Shown here in pieces: positions 51,201 to 60,225 of a stretch of 64,000 bases of DNA. Both the position numbers and the translations under genes were made by a program. This DNA is from Kalmanozyma brasiliensis GHG001 (taxonomy: Eukaryota; Basidiomycota; Ustilaginomycetes; Ustilaginales): the NCBI RefSeq assembly GCF_000497045.1, contig NW_015961981.1, positions 870,401 through 934,400 on the forward strand, in the 5' to 3' direction. The notes beneath the pieces are model-generated. The model made no database searches. It saw only the letters and a list, made by a program, of their open reading frames with translations, and was not told the origin of the DNA. Within the stretch, counting starts at the first letter, position 1. The number at the start of each line of letters is the position of its first letter.

Positions 51201-52366
51201 CCTGCTGCGCGCAACGAGCCAAGGACTTCTTCGATATCGACGAAATGATGCATGTACTGAGCCTCCGCCAGCAGCTGGTTGATTTTGTACGATTCGAAAG
51301 GCGTCCAGTTACGAAGCATATCGTCGAACGACTCGGATCGCCAGCCTCGGCTGTAAAGGCTCATGTAAAAGTGTAGGACGCCCTTTGCATTGATGATCAG
51401 CGCAGCGCACCGCTCTTCGATGGTGGGAACGTCCAGACGCCCGTCCGGGTTGGCGGGAGGACGCAGTCGCTGTCCTGGTCGTGCCATGGTCGTGTCGGCC
51501 GAAACATCGTCATTGATTGTGCGGCGACCGCGACGAGATGTGGAAGGGCCTGCGTGTTCGCTGGGCGCTGTGTACATGCTTCGAGAGCCTGATAACTCCG
51601 AATGGGAAGTGCGAGCAAGAGGCGCGCTCTGTCTGGACCGTACGGATCCTCGCGAGATGGCCGAGTTGCTCGTTCGACTGGCTGCGCTGTTGCTGGGAAG
51701 AGGTCCTGCGACCGAGGCTCTTGCAACCCTCTTACCCTGTTGTTCGCGCGAGCGGTAGCGGTCGAGTGCTGTCTGTGTTGTATCGAGGTCGACGTCCTCG
51801 TAGTGGATGCGACGATTGGGACGCGGAGTGACCTGCTCAAGAACGAGGAGCTCATCCTCGGCTTCTTCGTCTATGTCCTCTTCGATGATCGCATCGTCGA
51901 GCTCTTCCTCGAGGGATGGCCTCACAGATCGACGCGGTCTTGAGGTGTCCGAGTCGAGATCGGAAAAGTCGCGGCCACGGGAACGCGATACGCTGGCTGT
52001 GGAGCGCCGCCTCGAGGAGTCGCGAGCGTTGCTGCGCGCGACGGAAGCGGATGAGGATGCGTAGGAAGGTGCCGCGATCGACGCGCGGGTCCTCCTAGAT
52101 CCCGCAGCGGAGGTCGACATCCTTGCTCTAAAGAGGCCAAAGCGGCGGGTGGGCGGAGGTAGTGTTGGCTCAGTCGATGCGGAATTGCTGAGCGAAGTCA
52201 CAGGGTCAAAATCACTTGCATGACCTGGGGGAGAATGACTGCCGGGGTTGAGCCTACCCCGCTTCCTGTGTGTTTGAAGCGTATAGTCGGCGAGACTGAT
52301 GCGATAGGAAGGAGGTGATGATGGTGGTGGTGGTGGTGGTGGTGACGGGCCATCTGACATGCGCAT
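48257..52366 (-). CDS. TRFH and telobox-Myb protein (TRF/Tbf1-like, putative duplex telomere-binding)
   Basis: 1,369 residues, intronless, from ATG 52366. A polyproline run lies at residues 8-14 and a Ser/Arg-rich basic region with acidic patches extends to about 300. Residues about 305-590 are a long all-helical region (EERCAALIINAKGVLHFYMS ... DQELTDQILNMLLDMSIQIY ... LTGYVRDVVREVDAEMHS) suggestive of a TRF-homology dimerisation domain. A disordered, charged 600-residue linker follows. Near 1224-1285 is a single Myb repeat, GRSRWTDAETTCLLEALHEL ... RLLARWNNVQLKDKSRNEL. VQLKDKSRN is a telobox (V-x-L-K-D-K-x-R), the signature of TRF1/2, Taz1 and Tbf1, which bind TTAGGG-type repeats. Smut fungi are known to have a TRF-like telomere protein; this fits that role. 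The TRFH call is structural inference, whereas the telobox is direct. Confidence 0.72.
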   Translation of the reverse strand: MRMSDGPSPPPPPPPSSPPSYRISLADYTLQTHRKRGRLNPGSHSPPGHASDFDPVTSLSNSASTEPTLPPPTRRFGLFRARMSTSAAGSRRTRASIAAPSYASSSASVARSNARDSSRRRSTASVSRSRGRDFSDLDSDTSRPRRSVRPSLEEELDDAIIEEDIDEEAEDELLVLEQVTPRPNRRIHYEDVDLDTTQTALDRYRSREQQGKRVARASVAGPLPSNSAASRTSNSAISRGSVRSRQSAPLARTSHSELSGSRSMYTAPSEHAGPSTSRRGRRTINDDVSADTTMARPGQRLRPPANPDGRLDVPTIEERCAALIINAKGVLHFYMSLYSRGWRSESFDDMLRNWTPFESYKINQLLAEAQYMHHFVDIEEVLGSLRAAGQPRPDGFEEAMKMANCATFVHYIHQLPTDPAAYGRRSGQDITSRDVLEAPLRNISELSDARRIFLRWILPFDQELTDQILNMLLDMSIQIYINRLDRIIAAVRTGEMAEDMAQSTISDHLVDLMSGDVVRHSLQRVKRQRRMSRAEIERMVQRYETFANVRQIELQSMEYDVDAMREAFSFQSMSADLTGYVRDVVREVDAEMHSTTLPLIIDRLARESSVFSASDVPDVVPGSSSVIDSGIRDSSSVIAGPSQSTPKAVHRAAQPSQPFASQYANWLDDMLEDDETQANTQRSRPRQPVQNDNVYVDLTDTQKVRELEDMLETSTDGGFSAVSDSVDLDVASSPPRSNQLGARLSAALNSSGRNPAADQRQLAEPTAASDSSDAAGVGAAPTRIPDVPLDSPSKEKAGRLGFDSQNRLVRLISDAINKNQRLLDGSAAAVRESRFDSQGEEEEDVFLEQASRKRGRPKGKGKAKARQADVEAAAQAKPRPRRNLRSNAAQPPATTAEDEAARNEEDESDDSEPETARRTGSRSSTRQLRLKQESLSPSKRQAQQHAAEVAETEQQQVAATTTASDARVQEATTTRSTRSRAVRGQNGNGGATGLGRGLPDGMDAEAKARILSTASGRLREEGAGSDYDQDESYATAQGAGRNRLEGVNQELAAARATPDDNFIGDDDEAILDRRAALDAAIAAKKPRAGVLHFAHPTADDDAVPLDGLDDEPPAVDGENPDAIAMRDGNAVAEILRSSNTVPTRRTGPYRPENSRNRPQPEEADPVTIDPPESEVDELEDETSAAEPGTSARRRRRNAHTAPLGQAVRVEPYKRSNLYITGHNMTGRSRWTDAETTCLLEALHELARYKKVSPRFKVYHEILRKHGVNGTESRLLARWNNVQLKDKSRNELMRMKREGRRIPYWKRLLHPNVWKAPPAVVRGRRDETEDVPDVGEEVPGEEEGGDVDDPIVQVDEEEGRGNGVEVIIEG

Positions 52367-52768
52367 CTACTGTAATCGAGCTCCATGCAGTCTCTCGCTT
52401 GGACCAAAAAGTGACACACACCAGCCTCCGTCGACGCGTGCGTTGCTCAGCCAGGACCCTTTTGACGCGTCGATTCCACACTTGGCTGAGCCAAAATTCG
52501 TGACCTTACGCTATTCGAGCACGATACCTTGAGCATCGTCACTGGAGGCTGCCTTTAATGATGCCCAGAAGCTTCGCTGGGCATCACGGTGTAGCTGACA
52601 AGAACTTCATTGCATTCCTGGGATAATGAGGCCAAGCATTCCTTTTGCCTCACTGACGATGGTGGCAGAAAACCGCAGCGAAGCGGTCCCGGCTCGTTAA
52701 GCGTTTTCCTCGTGACAAGAAAGGTGGGCCACTTGAAGTATGATCCCACGGGGGGTCAACTGACCAGC
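52367..52768. promoter_or_regulatory. Promoter of the telobox gene / 3' flank of the F-box gene
   Basis: 402 bp in a tandem minus-strand arrangement. It contains two ACGCGT motifs (see separate entry), and nothing else recognisable. Confidence 0.55.
52434..52470. promoter_or_regulatory. Two MluI cell-cycle boxes (ACGCGT)
   Basis: ACGCGT at 52434-52439 and 52465-52470, both in the context GACGCGT, lie 68-104 bp upstream of the telobox-gene start. In fungi such elements bind MBF (Mbp1/Swi6 type) and drive G1/S expression. Confidence 0.55.
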
Positions 52769-55162
52769 TCAAACTCCGGTGAGCTTCTTTGCGATTGAGA
52801 TCTTGTACATGGGCTGCCACCAGATCTGGATCTCGTCGATCGACGAAATGCACGCCAGCGCTGTGGCCCAACCTGGACCCACGAATCCTTCGCCGGCGAC
52901 ACGACCGTGTGCGGGCAAGACCAAGCCGGGCGATCTCTCGTCTTGGCTGCTGATCGCGTGCGGTGGACGGAGTGGCCATGGCGTATGTCTGCGAAAGCCG
53001 TCGGGAGGTGGTCGCCACGGCACGGCGCTTCTGCCTGGATCGTCGATGAAGGCACGCCAGGTGATCTGCCCGCGAGGAATGTTCGGATCGCCCAGCACTT
53101 TGACCGCTTCCAACACTCTGGCGCCAATCCTCGCTGCACTGCGCCGACTGATGCGCGTTTGCTCGTACATGTCATCGCTCGATAGGAGAGGCTCGGCAGG
53201 CCACGCTGGCAGTCGATCGTCGGGAGCAAAGTCGAGCGAGGTAAGCTCCCGCGCTCGAATGTACAGCAACTCAATACCGTGTGGACCGTACGTCATGCTG
53301 TACAACCCTTCGACGGCGTCCCAATCGAATTCGACGTGAGCGGGATCGTGCTGAGGCGGCGGTGCGGTGTGGCGATAGAGGATGGGATCTGCCGGAGCCC
53401 TGCTTGTCGATGCTCCTCCGGCCTCTGCAGCGAACGAGGAAAGGGAGGCAGGAACGGCTGTCTCTAAAGGCAAGCTCTGCTGCACGAGAGAGGGCATGCG
53501 CAGTGCTGATAAGCGCCTCGGATTCCGAATGGGAAAGAAGCGCGGTTCAGACTCGAGCGTATGAGCTTGAATGGGCCATGGTCGATAGGGAGGCGGCGGC
53601 GTCATCAAGAGGGAATCTACAGTCAGTCTCTCGCCTTCAATCAGCCACCTGCGTTCGGCTGACATGGCTTCCCAGATGTTGGACATGCCGATTTGCACCT
53701 TGTCGAGCCGACTCCAAGGCGGAAGGCGGATGGCAGGAAGCAATGCAGGCGGCGGAAAGATGACAGGCGGGGACGGCATCATGATGGAAGTGTGTTGCGA
53801 GAAGCCAGCATTGCGCTCGTTCGCATGGAGATACGGCTGCCACGCGTGGGGTGACACCTGCACACCGCCATCCTCGTCAGCATCATTGGACCGGGTCGTG
53901 ACGGCACCCGAAAGAGGATAGATAGTGTGATGGATGTTGCCGACCGCATGTCTGTGAGGCCCGACCATGAGCTGCCGCAACTGATTTTGAGCGGGATCGT
54001 CTTCCTCGAGATCAAAGCCAAAGTTGAAGAAGGCAGGCGCTTCGGCTGCCCTGCGTAGGACGCGGTCGATCTCTTCAGCTTCGTCTTCCAAATCGTCCAG
54101 GTCCTCGTCGTCTCCCTCTTCAACAGGGATCCCTCCGCGCCGAAGTCTCAGGGGCCTTGCTGGGCCATCCTGAGGGTCGAGGCTTCGGAGCCAAGATTGA
54201 CTCGATATTTGCGCTCGCACGTCGTTGTCTCCTTTAGGTAAGGAGCCTCCATTGGGGACCATCGACCTCGACGAAACCGAGGCAATCTCACTCGGCACAG
54301 GAGTACCATGCCGTGCGTCGTCCCAGCTATAGTGCCAAAGATTCTCGGTTCGAATGCCAGGCTCGCACAAGTCGGTGCGAATCTGGGTCAAGCTGCGACG
54401 TAGAATGGTGCCTTGACCGATGACAGCCGAGTTGCTCGGCATGGGGAAGCCTGTCACCTCGGACCATCGGCCCATGTCGCTATCGAGGCCTTGGAGACGG
54501 TTGATAGGATAGACGCGCTGACAGACGACGGCTGGCGAAGATCGCTTGCCTCCATCCGGGGAGCTCTGCGTGGGTGCTGGACTGCGAGATGTGGATGCGG
54601 CGGGGGCTGACGATGGGTCATCAGGATCTTGACTGTAGTGGAGGTCGAGCACTATGCGTACGACCATGCCGTAGAAGGGAACATCCGAGGCCCACCAGCC
54701 CAAAAGCGGCTCTACTTTGCGAACGAATAAGACATAGACTTGGTACAAGGACGGAGCGTCTTGGAAGAGGCTAAGTTCTGCTTCGAGTTGAGCTGCCTGG
54801 TCCGATGACGATTGCTGGAGATACTCGTCTGCGGTAGGCCAGGCTGGAGGATGGATGACGTCGGCCTGCAAGCCAAAGTCGGGATGCCACAGAGGGAGAG
54901 ACGATTCCAGAGGATGGATGCTGGGCCCGCTTACCGGCGGACTGATGGAGTGGATGGCATGCAAGATAAAGGGTCTCCAAAGGATGTCCTGCAGGGCGAT
55001 GAGGCGGATGCGCGAGCTTGTAGCAGCGAGTCGAGCTAAGGAGGCGGCATCGAGATGGGCAAAGATGTCGAGTAGGATCTCGTGTGGCAGCTGCTCGATG
55101 ACAGTGCGTGAAGAGTTTGAAGCAGTCGGCTGCTGCTGCTCGTTGAGCCAGCCTCGATCCAT
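52769..55162 (-). CDS. F-box protein, FBXO31-like
   Basis: 797 residues, intronless. The first ATG is 55162 (five codons inside the longer open frame). An F-box spans about residues 21-68 (IEQLPHEILLDIFAHLDAAS ... DILWRPFILHA), which would bind Skp1 in an SCF ubiquitin ligase. Next comes VRKVEPLLGWWASDVPFYGM, then acidic and Arg/Pro-rich linkers. The C-terminal half has EGLYSMTYGPHGIELLYI, VLGDPNIPRGQITWRAF, and VAGEGFVGPGWATALACISS with a WWQPMYKI end. The YGPHGIE, GDPNxPxGxxT and GF-xPGW blocks are shared by FBXO31-type F-box proteins of fungi and animals. The substrate is unknown. It is transcribed in the same direction as the telobox gene. Confidence 0.78.
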   Translation of the reverse strand: MDRGWLNEQQQPTASNSSRTVIEQLPHEILLDIFAHLDAASLARLAATSSRIRLIALQDILWRPFILHAIHSISPPVSGPSIHPLESSLPLWHPDFGLQADVIHPPAWPTADEYLQQSSSDQAAQLEAELSLFQDAPSLYQVYVLFVRKVEPLLGWWASDVPFYGMVVRIVLDLHYSQDPDDPSSAPAASTSRSPAPTQSSPDGGKRSSPAVVCQRVYPINRLQGLDSDMGRWSEVTGFPMPSNSAVIGQGTILRRSLTQIRTDLCEPGIRTENLWHYSWDDARHGTPVPSEIASVSSRSMVPNGGSLPKGDNDVRAQISSQSWLRSLDPQDGPARPLRLRRGGIPVEEGDDEDLDDLEDEAEEIDRVLRRAAEAPAFFNFGFDLEEDDPAQNQLRQLMVGPHRHAVGNIHHTIYPLSGAVTTRSNDADEDGGVQVSPHAWQPYLHANERNAGFSQHTSIMMPSPPVIFPPPALLPAIRLPPWSRLDKVQIGMSNIWEAMSAERRWLIEGERLTVDSLLMTPPPPYRPWPIQAHTLESEPRFFPIRNPRRLSALRMPSLVQQSLPLETAVPASLSSFAAEAGGASTSRAPADPILYRHTAPPPQHDPAHVEFDWDAVEGLYSMTYGPHGIELLYIRARELTSLDFAPDDRLPAWPAEPLLSSDDMYEQTRISRRSAARIGARVLEAVKVLGDPNIPRGQITWRAFIDDPGRSAVPWRPPPDGFRRHTPWPLRPPHAISSQDERSPGLVLPAHGRVAGEGFVGPGWATALACISSIDEIQIWWQPMYKISIAKKLTGV

Positions 55163-56297
55163 GGTGGCCGCTTGCACTGCGTTCGAATGGCGTATCTCGC
55201 CCTCGTCTTGCAGGAGCTCAGCATGTACCGGTCATCGTAAGGTATCCAAGAAGAGGAGCAAGTCCGTTAATCTTCGACGACTACGAACTGACTCGAGTAG
55301 ATAGCGAAGGGTGGTCGAACCGGCCCAGCGTCGGCAACCGGCAAAGCAGCGTTTATAGCCTAGGTTTGGAAGAAGAAGACCCTATCTGTCCGGATGTTGG
55401 CTGTGTTGCATCAACGTTGTCTGGTACCGAGGGGCCGTTGAGGTCTCGAAGTGCTTGACATCTGGCAGTATAGACGCGGTCAAGATGATAGAGGACGGGG
55501 CTCACGATGGTGAAAGCAGGGCTCCCCCTTGTGCATGCATGCATGAGGTGACGCTGATTCCAAAAATGTGGAGCTTTTCTTGGTGTTTGACGTGCATCGC
55601 CGCGGCTCGGTCAAGCTCAAGCGACAGACTCAATTCCTGTCAGAGGGGATCGGGTGACTCGTTGAGGCGTGCCACATCGGCGATCCTGAAGATGGCGAAG
55701 GAACGGTGGAAGGGTCTAGCAAGAGCCGAAAGCAGACCCTGAAGGCAAGCCAAGAGGAAACCAGGTCGGATATCTCCGTGTGAAGAAGGAGGATGGACCG
55801 CTTACCACACAGCTCAGCAGCGCCTTTGTTCGGATTCGGATTCTACGGCCCGTTCTCTCCTTCTTGGTCGAACATTACACGGAAAGAAGCGGAGAGCAAG
55901 CACGAAACTGTTGGGATGGGTAAGGGTTTGCTCGACATGGCGCTCTGCTGCCTTATTTTTCTTCTCTTCCTGCGCTACGACTGCACCCTTGATTTTCCAA
56001 CACGCGAGGCTGTCCGAAGAAAATCGATTAACATAAGACCGCAACTTAGCGCGTACACGGACAAATTTCTAAGCATCGGGCTCAGTCAAAAATTCCAAAC
56101 CAACGATGAGCAGCGAAGCAGCTTCGGTCTGACCGTGCCACCCGAGCGTTGGGTCGAGCTCGAGTTGAGTGTGCGTGCTCTTAATTGACCGACGCTGTTG
56201 CCAGTTCTGCTCTTCCTTCCATCATCGATCCCCTCTCCTTCGTGACCTGCTCATCACTTGGAGATCTCATCCATCCGACGAACCTACATCACACACA
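55163..56297. promoter_or_regulatory. Divergent promoter region, F-box gene / LPD1
   Basis: 1.13 kb. A 131-codon open frame from ATG 55793 to 56188 has a hydrophobic middle but AT-richer composition and no similarity; I treat it as chance. No RNA gene is visible. Confidence 0.5.
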
Positions 56298-57827
56298 ATG
56301 ATCTCCGGTCTCTTGTCACGAACGTCGGTCACCGCCCCGGCCAGGGCTTTCCAGGCTTCCACCCTGCCTCGCGTCGTCTCGGCATTGCCCCGCGTTCAAA
56401 CCCGTGGTCTCGCCACCAGTGCTGAGCCTTACGATGTCGTCGTGATCGGCGGTGGCCCCGGTGGCTACGTCGCTGCCATCAAGGCCGCTCAGCTTGGTCT
56501 CAAGACCGCCTGTGTCGAGAAGCGCGGCTCGCTCGGTGGCACCTGCCTCAACGTCGGCTGCATCCCCTCCAAGGCCATGCTCAACAACTCGCACCTCTAC
56601 CACCAGGCTCAGCACGACTTCAAGAACCGCGGTATCGACGTCGGCTCCATCTCGCTCAACCTCGAGACCATGCTCAAGGCCAAGTCCAACGCTGTCACCG
56701 GTCTCACCAAGGGTATCGAGGGCCTCTTCAAGAAGAACAAGGTCGACTACCTCAAGGGTGCCGGTAGCTTCAGCAGCCCCACCACCGTCAAGGTCGCTCT
56801 CAACGATGGCGGTGAGACTGAGGTCGAGGCCAAGAACATCATCATCGCCACCGGTTCCGAGGTTACTCCTTTCCCTGGCATCGAGATCGACGAGAAGCAG
56901 ATTGTCTCTTCCACCGGTGCTCTCGAGCTCCAGAAGGTGCCCGAGAAGATGATCGTCATCGGTGCGGGTGTCATCGGTCTCGAGATGGGCAGTGTCTGGA
57001 GCCGACTGGGTGCCAACGTCGAGGTCGTCGAGTTCCTCACTTCGGTCGGTGGTGCCGGTATCGACGCCGAGATCGCAAAGAGCTTCAAGAAGACGCTCGA
57101 GAAGCAGGGCCTCAAGTTCCGTCTTGGCACCAAGGTCATTGACGCCGAGAAGAAGGACGGCAAGGTCTACCTCAACGTCGAGGACGCCAAGAGCGGCGAG
57201 AAGACGCAGCTCGATGCCGACGTTGTGCTCGTCTCCATCGGCCGACGACCCGTCACCAGCGGCCTGAACCTTGAGGCCGTCGGAATCGAGAAGGACGACC
57301 GCGGACGCATCATTGTCGACGACCAGTACAACACCACCTGCAAGGGTGTCAAGTGCATCGGCGACGCCACCTTCGGTCCCATGCTGGCACACAAGGCCGA
57401 GGAGGAGGGCATCGCTGCGGTCGAGATCATCAAGGCTGGTCACGGCCACGTCAACTACGCCGCCATTCCTGCGGTCGTCTACACGCACCCCGAGGTGGCT
57501 TGGGTGGGCAAGAACGAGGAGGAGCTCAAGAAGGAGGGTGTCGAGTACAAGGTGGGCAAGTTCCCCTTCCTCGCCAACTCGCGTGCCAAGACCAACGCCG
57601 ACTCGGATGGTACCGTCAAGTTCCTCGTCGAGAAGGAGACCGACAAGGTGCTCGGTGTTCACATCATCGGCCCCAACGCCGGTGAGATGATTGCTTCCGC
57701 TGTGCTCGCCATCGAGTACCAGGCTTCGGCAGAAGACATTGCACGAACCTGCCACGCCCACCCTACTCTCTCGGAGGCCTTCAAGGAGGCTGCCATGGCT
57801 TCGTATTCCAAGGCCATCCACTTCTAA
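56298..57827 (+). CDS. LPD1: Mitochondrial dihydrolipoamide dehydrogenase (E3)
   Basis: 509 residues from ATG 56298; the upstream in-frame region lacks a suitable ATG. A mitochondrial presequence occupies about 1-36. The FAD-binding motif is [18 protein letters not shown]. The redox-active disulfide lies in [13 protein letters not shown]. The NAD-binding motif is [32 protein letters not shown] and the FAD site [20 protein letters not shown] follow. The interface domain ends with [14 protein letters not shown], whose His-Glu pair completes catalysis across the dimer. It reoxidises lipoamide in the pyruvate, 2-oxoglutarate and branched-chain dehydrogenases and the glycine cleavage system. Codon bias is strong, which also produces a long spurious antisense open frame. 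Confidence 0.97.
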   Translation: MISGLLSRTSVTAPARAFQASTLPRVVSALPRVQTRGLATSAEPYDVVVIGGGPGGYVAAIKAAQLGLKTACVEKRGSLGGTCLNVGCIPSKAMLNNSHLYHQAQHDFKNRGIDVGSISLNLETMLKAKSNAVTGLTKGIEGLFKKNKVDYLKGAGSFSSPTTVKVALNDGGETEVEAKNIIIATGSEVTPFPGIEIDEKQIVSSTGALELQKVPEKMIVIGAGVIGLEMGSVWSRLGANVEVVEFLTSVGGAGIDAEIAKSFKKTLEKQGLKFRLGTKVIDAEKKDGKVYLNVEDAKSGEKTQLDADVVLVSIGRRPVTSGLNLEAVGIEKDDRGRIIVDDQYNTTCKGVKCIGDATFGPMLAHKAEEEGIAAVEIIKAGHGHVNYAAIPAVVYTHPEVAWVGKNEEELKKEGVEYKVGKFPFLANSRAKTNADSDGTVKFLVEKETDKVLGVHIIGPNAGEMIASAVLAIEYQASAEDIARTCHAHPTLSEAFKEAAMASYSKAIHF

Positions 57828-59813
57828 GAACGTCGCGCTGCCTCGCTCTTTTGCCATTCTTGCGGTCAGTCGCCTGCCCAGCAAGGATGCGTGTACTGTA
57901 TAGATCGACTTTTCGTCATCAAAATTATGAAGACTCCGTCCTGTTGACTGTGTATGCTCGGTGGACGTCCATGATTGCGTGCCAGTGATGGCACTGGCGG
58001 CCTAGCTTTCCTTGCGGGAACCGTATGACTTCGTGTTGTCGATGCCACGCCGAAGCCATTGATTGCCAACACCACTCATGTTGTTACAAGCCGACAGGCT
58101 CAGGCCGGATACAGTTCGGCCAGATCAGGAGTGCAGAGTGAAGAGGGAAGCACGCCTCGCGCTTGACGGTGGGAAGGGAAACGCAACAACAGCAAGATTT
58201 TTGACGTGTGTCGCACGCCCATCCCACGCATCCGATTTCACACATGATTTTACCACGGCGGAATTCTCGGTGTGCCGCCTTGGTCTTGCCTCTTCCTCAC
58301 GCCTCAGGTCGGAGATGATCGATCCCGGTTCCTGAGACCGAAGAGGCGAGGTGCTGCTTGTTGACACGACCAAGACCAAGGAACCACCGAAGCGTCTCCG
58401 AATTCGTCCAAGGCGAGAAGAGAACGGCGCACGAGGAAGGTCTCAAGCACGCCGTCGCCCGCTTGGTCTCGCGTAAGTTGCGACGCCCTTTTGACAGGGC
58501 CTCTGCAGACAGCAGCCGTGGTACACGCTTACGGCGTCAAAAAGCGGTCCTTCCTCAGGCCATTTTCGGGCACAGCAGCTGAGTTGACCGAGAAAGAACC
58601 CGCTTTTTCGTGGATTTTCTAGGCTGGCTCGTGAGCGCGAGCGGAGCGGGGCCCGCTAGTTGGCGTTCTGTGTGACTATTTTCGGGTCGAGACGAAATAC
58701 CCCGGCCTGCCTGGCTAAAGATTGGCTTGAAAGGTCGCCGCCTCGCTGCCCTGCTGCCTGCCTGCCTGCCTTCTGGCCAATTCGCGTGTGCAAGGCGACG
58801 CGGGTGCTGCATCTCCGCTGCCGATTGAGCTAAGACAGAAGCAGGCGGCCTCTTTCACCGGTTTGTCGCCGCCAAGTTGCCTTCCTCTTGGCTTAGGGCT
58901 TTGGACAGGCGACCAACCTAGCGACCGACGGACGGACGATCTTCGAGCGTGCAATCCGCCGTTTGAGTTTGTCCCTGGCCTTGACGCCTTCTCCCTCCTC
59001 CTGCTCCTACTCTCTGCACCCTCGCTACCACTCACCCATCTGTGCTTGCTTGCTCTACACGCTTCCTACACTCATCCTTTCTCTTCCGACGAGCCCATCA
59101 GACACGCTCGTTCTAACCGTCTACCCAAACGTCGGGCGCAGCCGCCGACCAGACATCTTCCACTCTTGCACGAAAGGCAGGACACTCACAGCAGACTCGA
59201 TCGCCTGTCATTGTGGAGTCAGGCGCGCCCACTTCATCTTCGGACCTGACAACCACAGCCCTCGTCTGCGCATATGGCCGCACGCCGCTGAACCAGTATT
59301 GCTTATCTCCGACTGCCAATGAAGAAGTCGAGGCGAGAGTGAAGCGCAATCTCTCATCTGCAGCTCAAACCGGCCCTGTGGGTGTAGGCTAGGACAAATC
59401 AAGCCCGGGCTGCCCCATTGGCTGCAACATTGGCCGATCTGACCCGGTTGACTCACCATCGACTTCATCCCTTGGCCTCATTCACGGCAATCACCGTGAC
59501 GAGCATCGTTTCTGCGCAGCAACTCTTCACCTCGCCTCCAGCCGCACACATTTCTCACGCTGCTACCCGCCTCGTTCTCACGCCAGCCGACGACGGTCAC
59601 ACCACCGCTGCGCACCTCGGCGGCCCTGCCGAAGAGCCAATCGGACGCCCTTCTAGCTCTGTCCTTCCCTCTGCACCGTCTGCACGCAACAGGTCGCCGG
59701 CATACTACCAGACCGTCTTCACAAGTGCAGATCCACTACTTCGTCACCGTCTGCCCGCCTCCATCCGCAAGCAAAGCCTTACCTACCTGTAAGCAGCTCT
59801 CCGTCCGATCACC
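57828..59813. promoter_or_regulatory. Long intergenic/leader region upstream of the right-edge Zn2Cys6 gene
   Basis: 2.0 kb with no credible gene. From about 58735 on it becomes C/T-rich with CTGC repeats (58750-58770) and many TCACC/CTCC runs to the start codon. This suits a long promoter and 5' leader, as is common for regulatory genes. An interrupted inverted repeat lies at 58278-58381. Open frames such as 58788-59249 are low complexity and unlikely to code. Confidence 0.5.
58278..58381. repeat. Interrupted inverted repeat
   Basis: The left arm is CCTTGGTCTTGCCTCTTC (58278-58295). Its complement occurs in two parts on the right, GAAGAGGC (58340-58347) and AAGACCAAGG (58372-58381), separated by 24 bp. 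Position is about 450 bp past the LPD1 stop. Confidence 0.75.
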
Positions 59814-60176
59814 ATGGCCGATTCTGAATCACCAAGGTCGCCCTCGCCGGACTTTGACCAAGACGATAAGCCTCGCGTGCTCGTTGACGGTCCTGGAGGT
59901 GCCGATACGAAGCAGGGCGCAAAGATTGCCTGTCTCGAATGCCGTTCGGCCAAGATCAAATGCTCTGCCCCCACCGACGGGCAGGTCCCGTGCAAACGCT
60001 GTGTCAAACATCAGCGCGAATGCCTCTTTGAAAAGCACAAACGCGGTCGAAAGCCGAACAAGCGCTTCTCGGTGCCTTCCGACCTACGGGTAGCAGGACG
60101 AAACGGAAGCGACCCGAACGAGTACGGGTCTTCCCACCGCCCAAACTCATCCGAAGGCAGATCCGACCATCAGCAC

Positions 60177-60225
<49 letters not shown>

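Noticed and set aside
55793..56188. 131-codon open frame upstream of LPD1
   Set aside because: ATG-initiated with a hydrophobic middle, but AT-richer than neighbouring genes, no recognisable similarity, and in the LPD1 promoter.
56316..57884. 522-codon open frame opposite LPD1
   Set aside because: It is an antisense mirror of a strongly codon-biased gene; the translation is Leu/Asp/Val-rich with no fold, while the plus strand is unmistakably dihydrolipoamide dehydrogenase.
58788..59249. 153-codon open frame before the right-edge Zn2Cys6 gene
   Set aside because: Leu/Pro/Ser low complexity produced by C/T-rich leader DNA.
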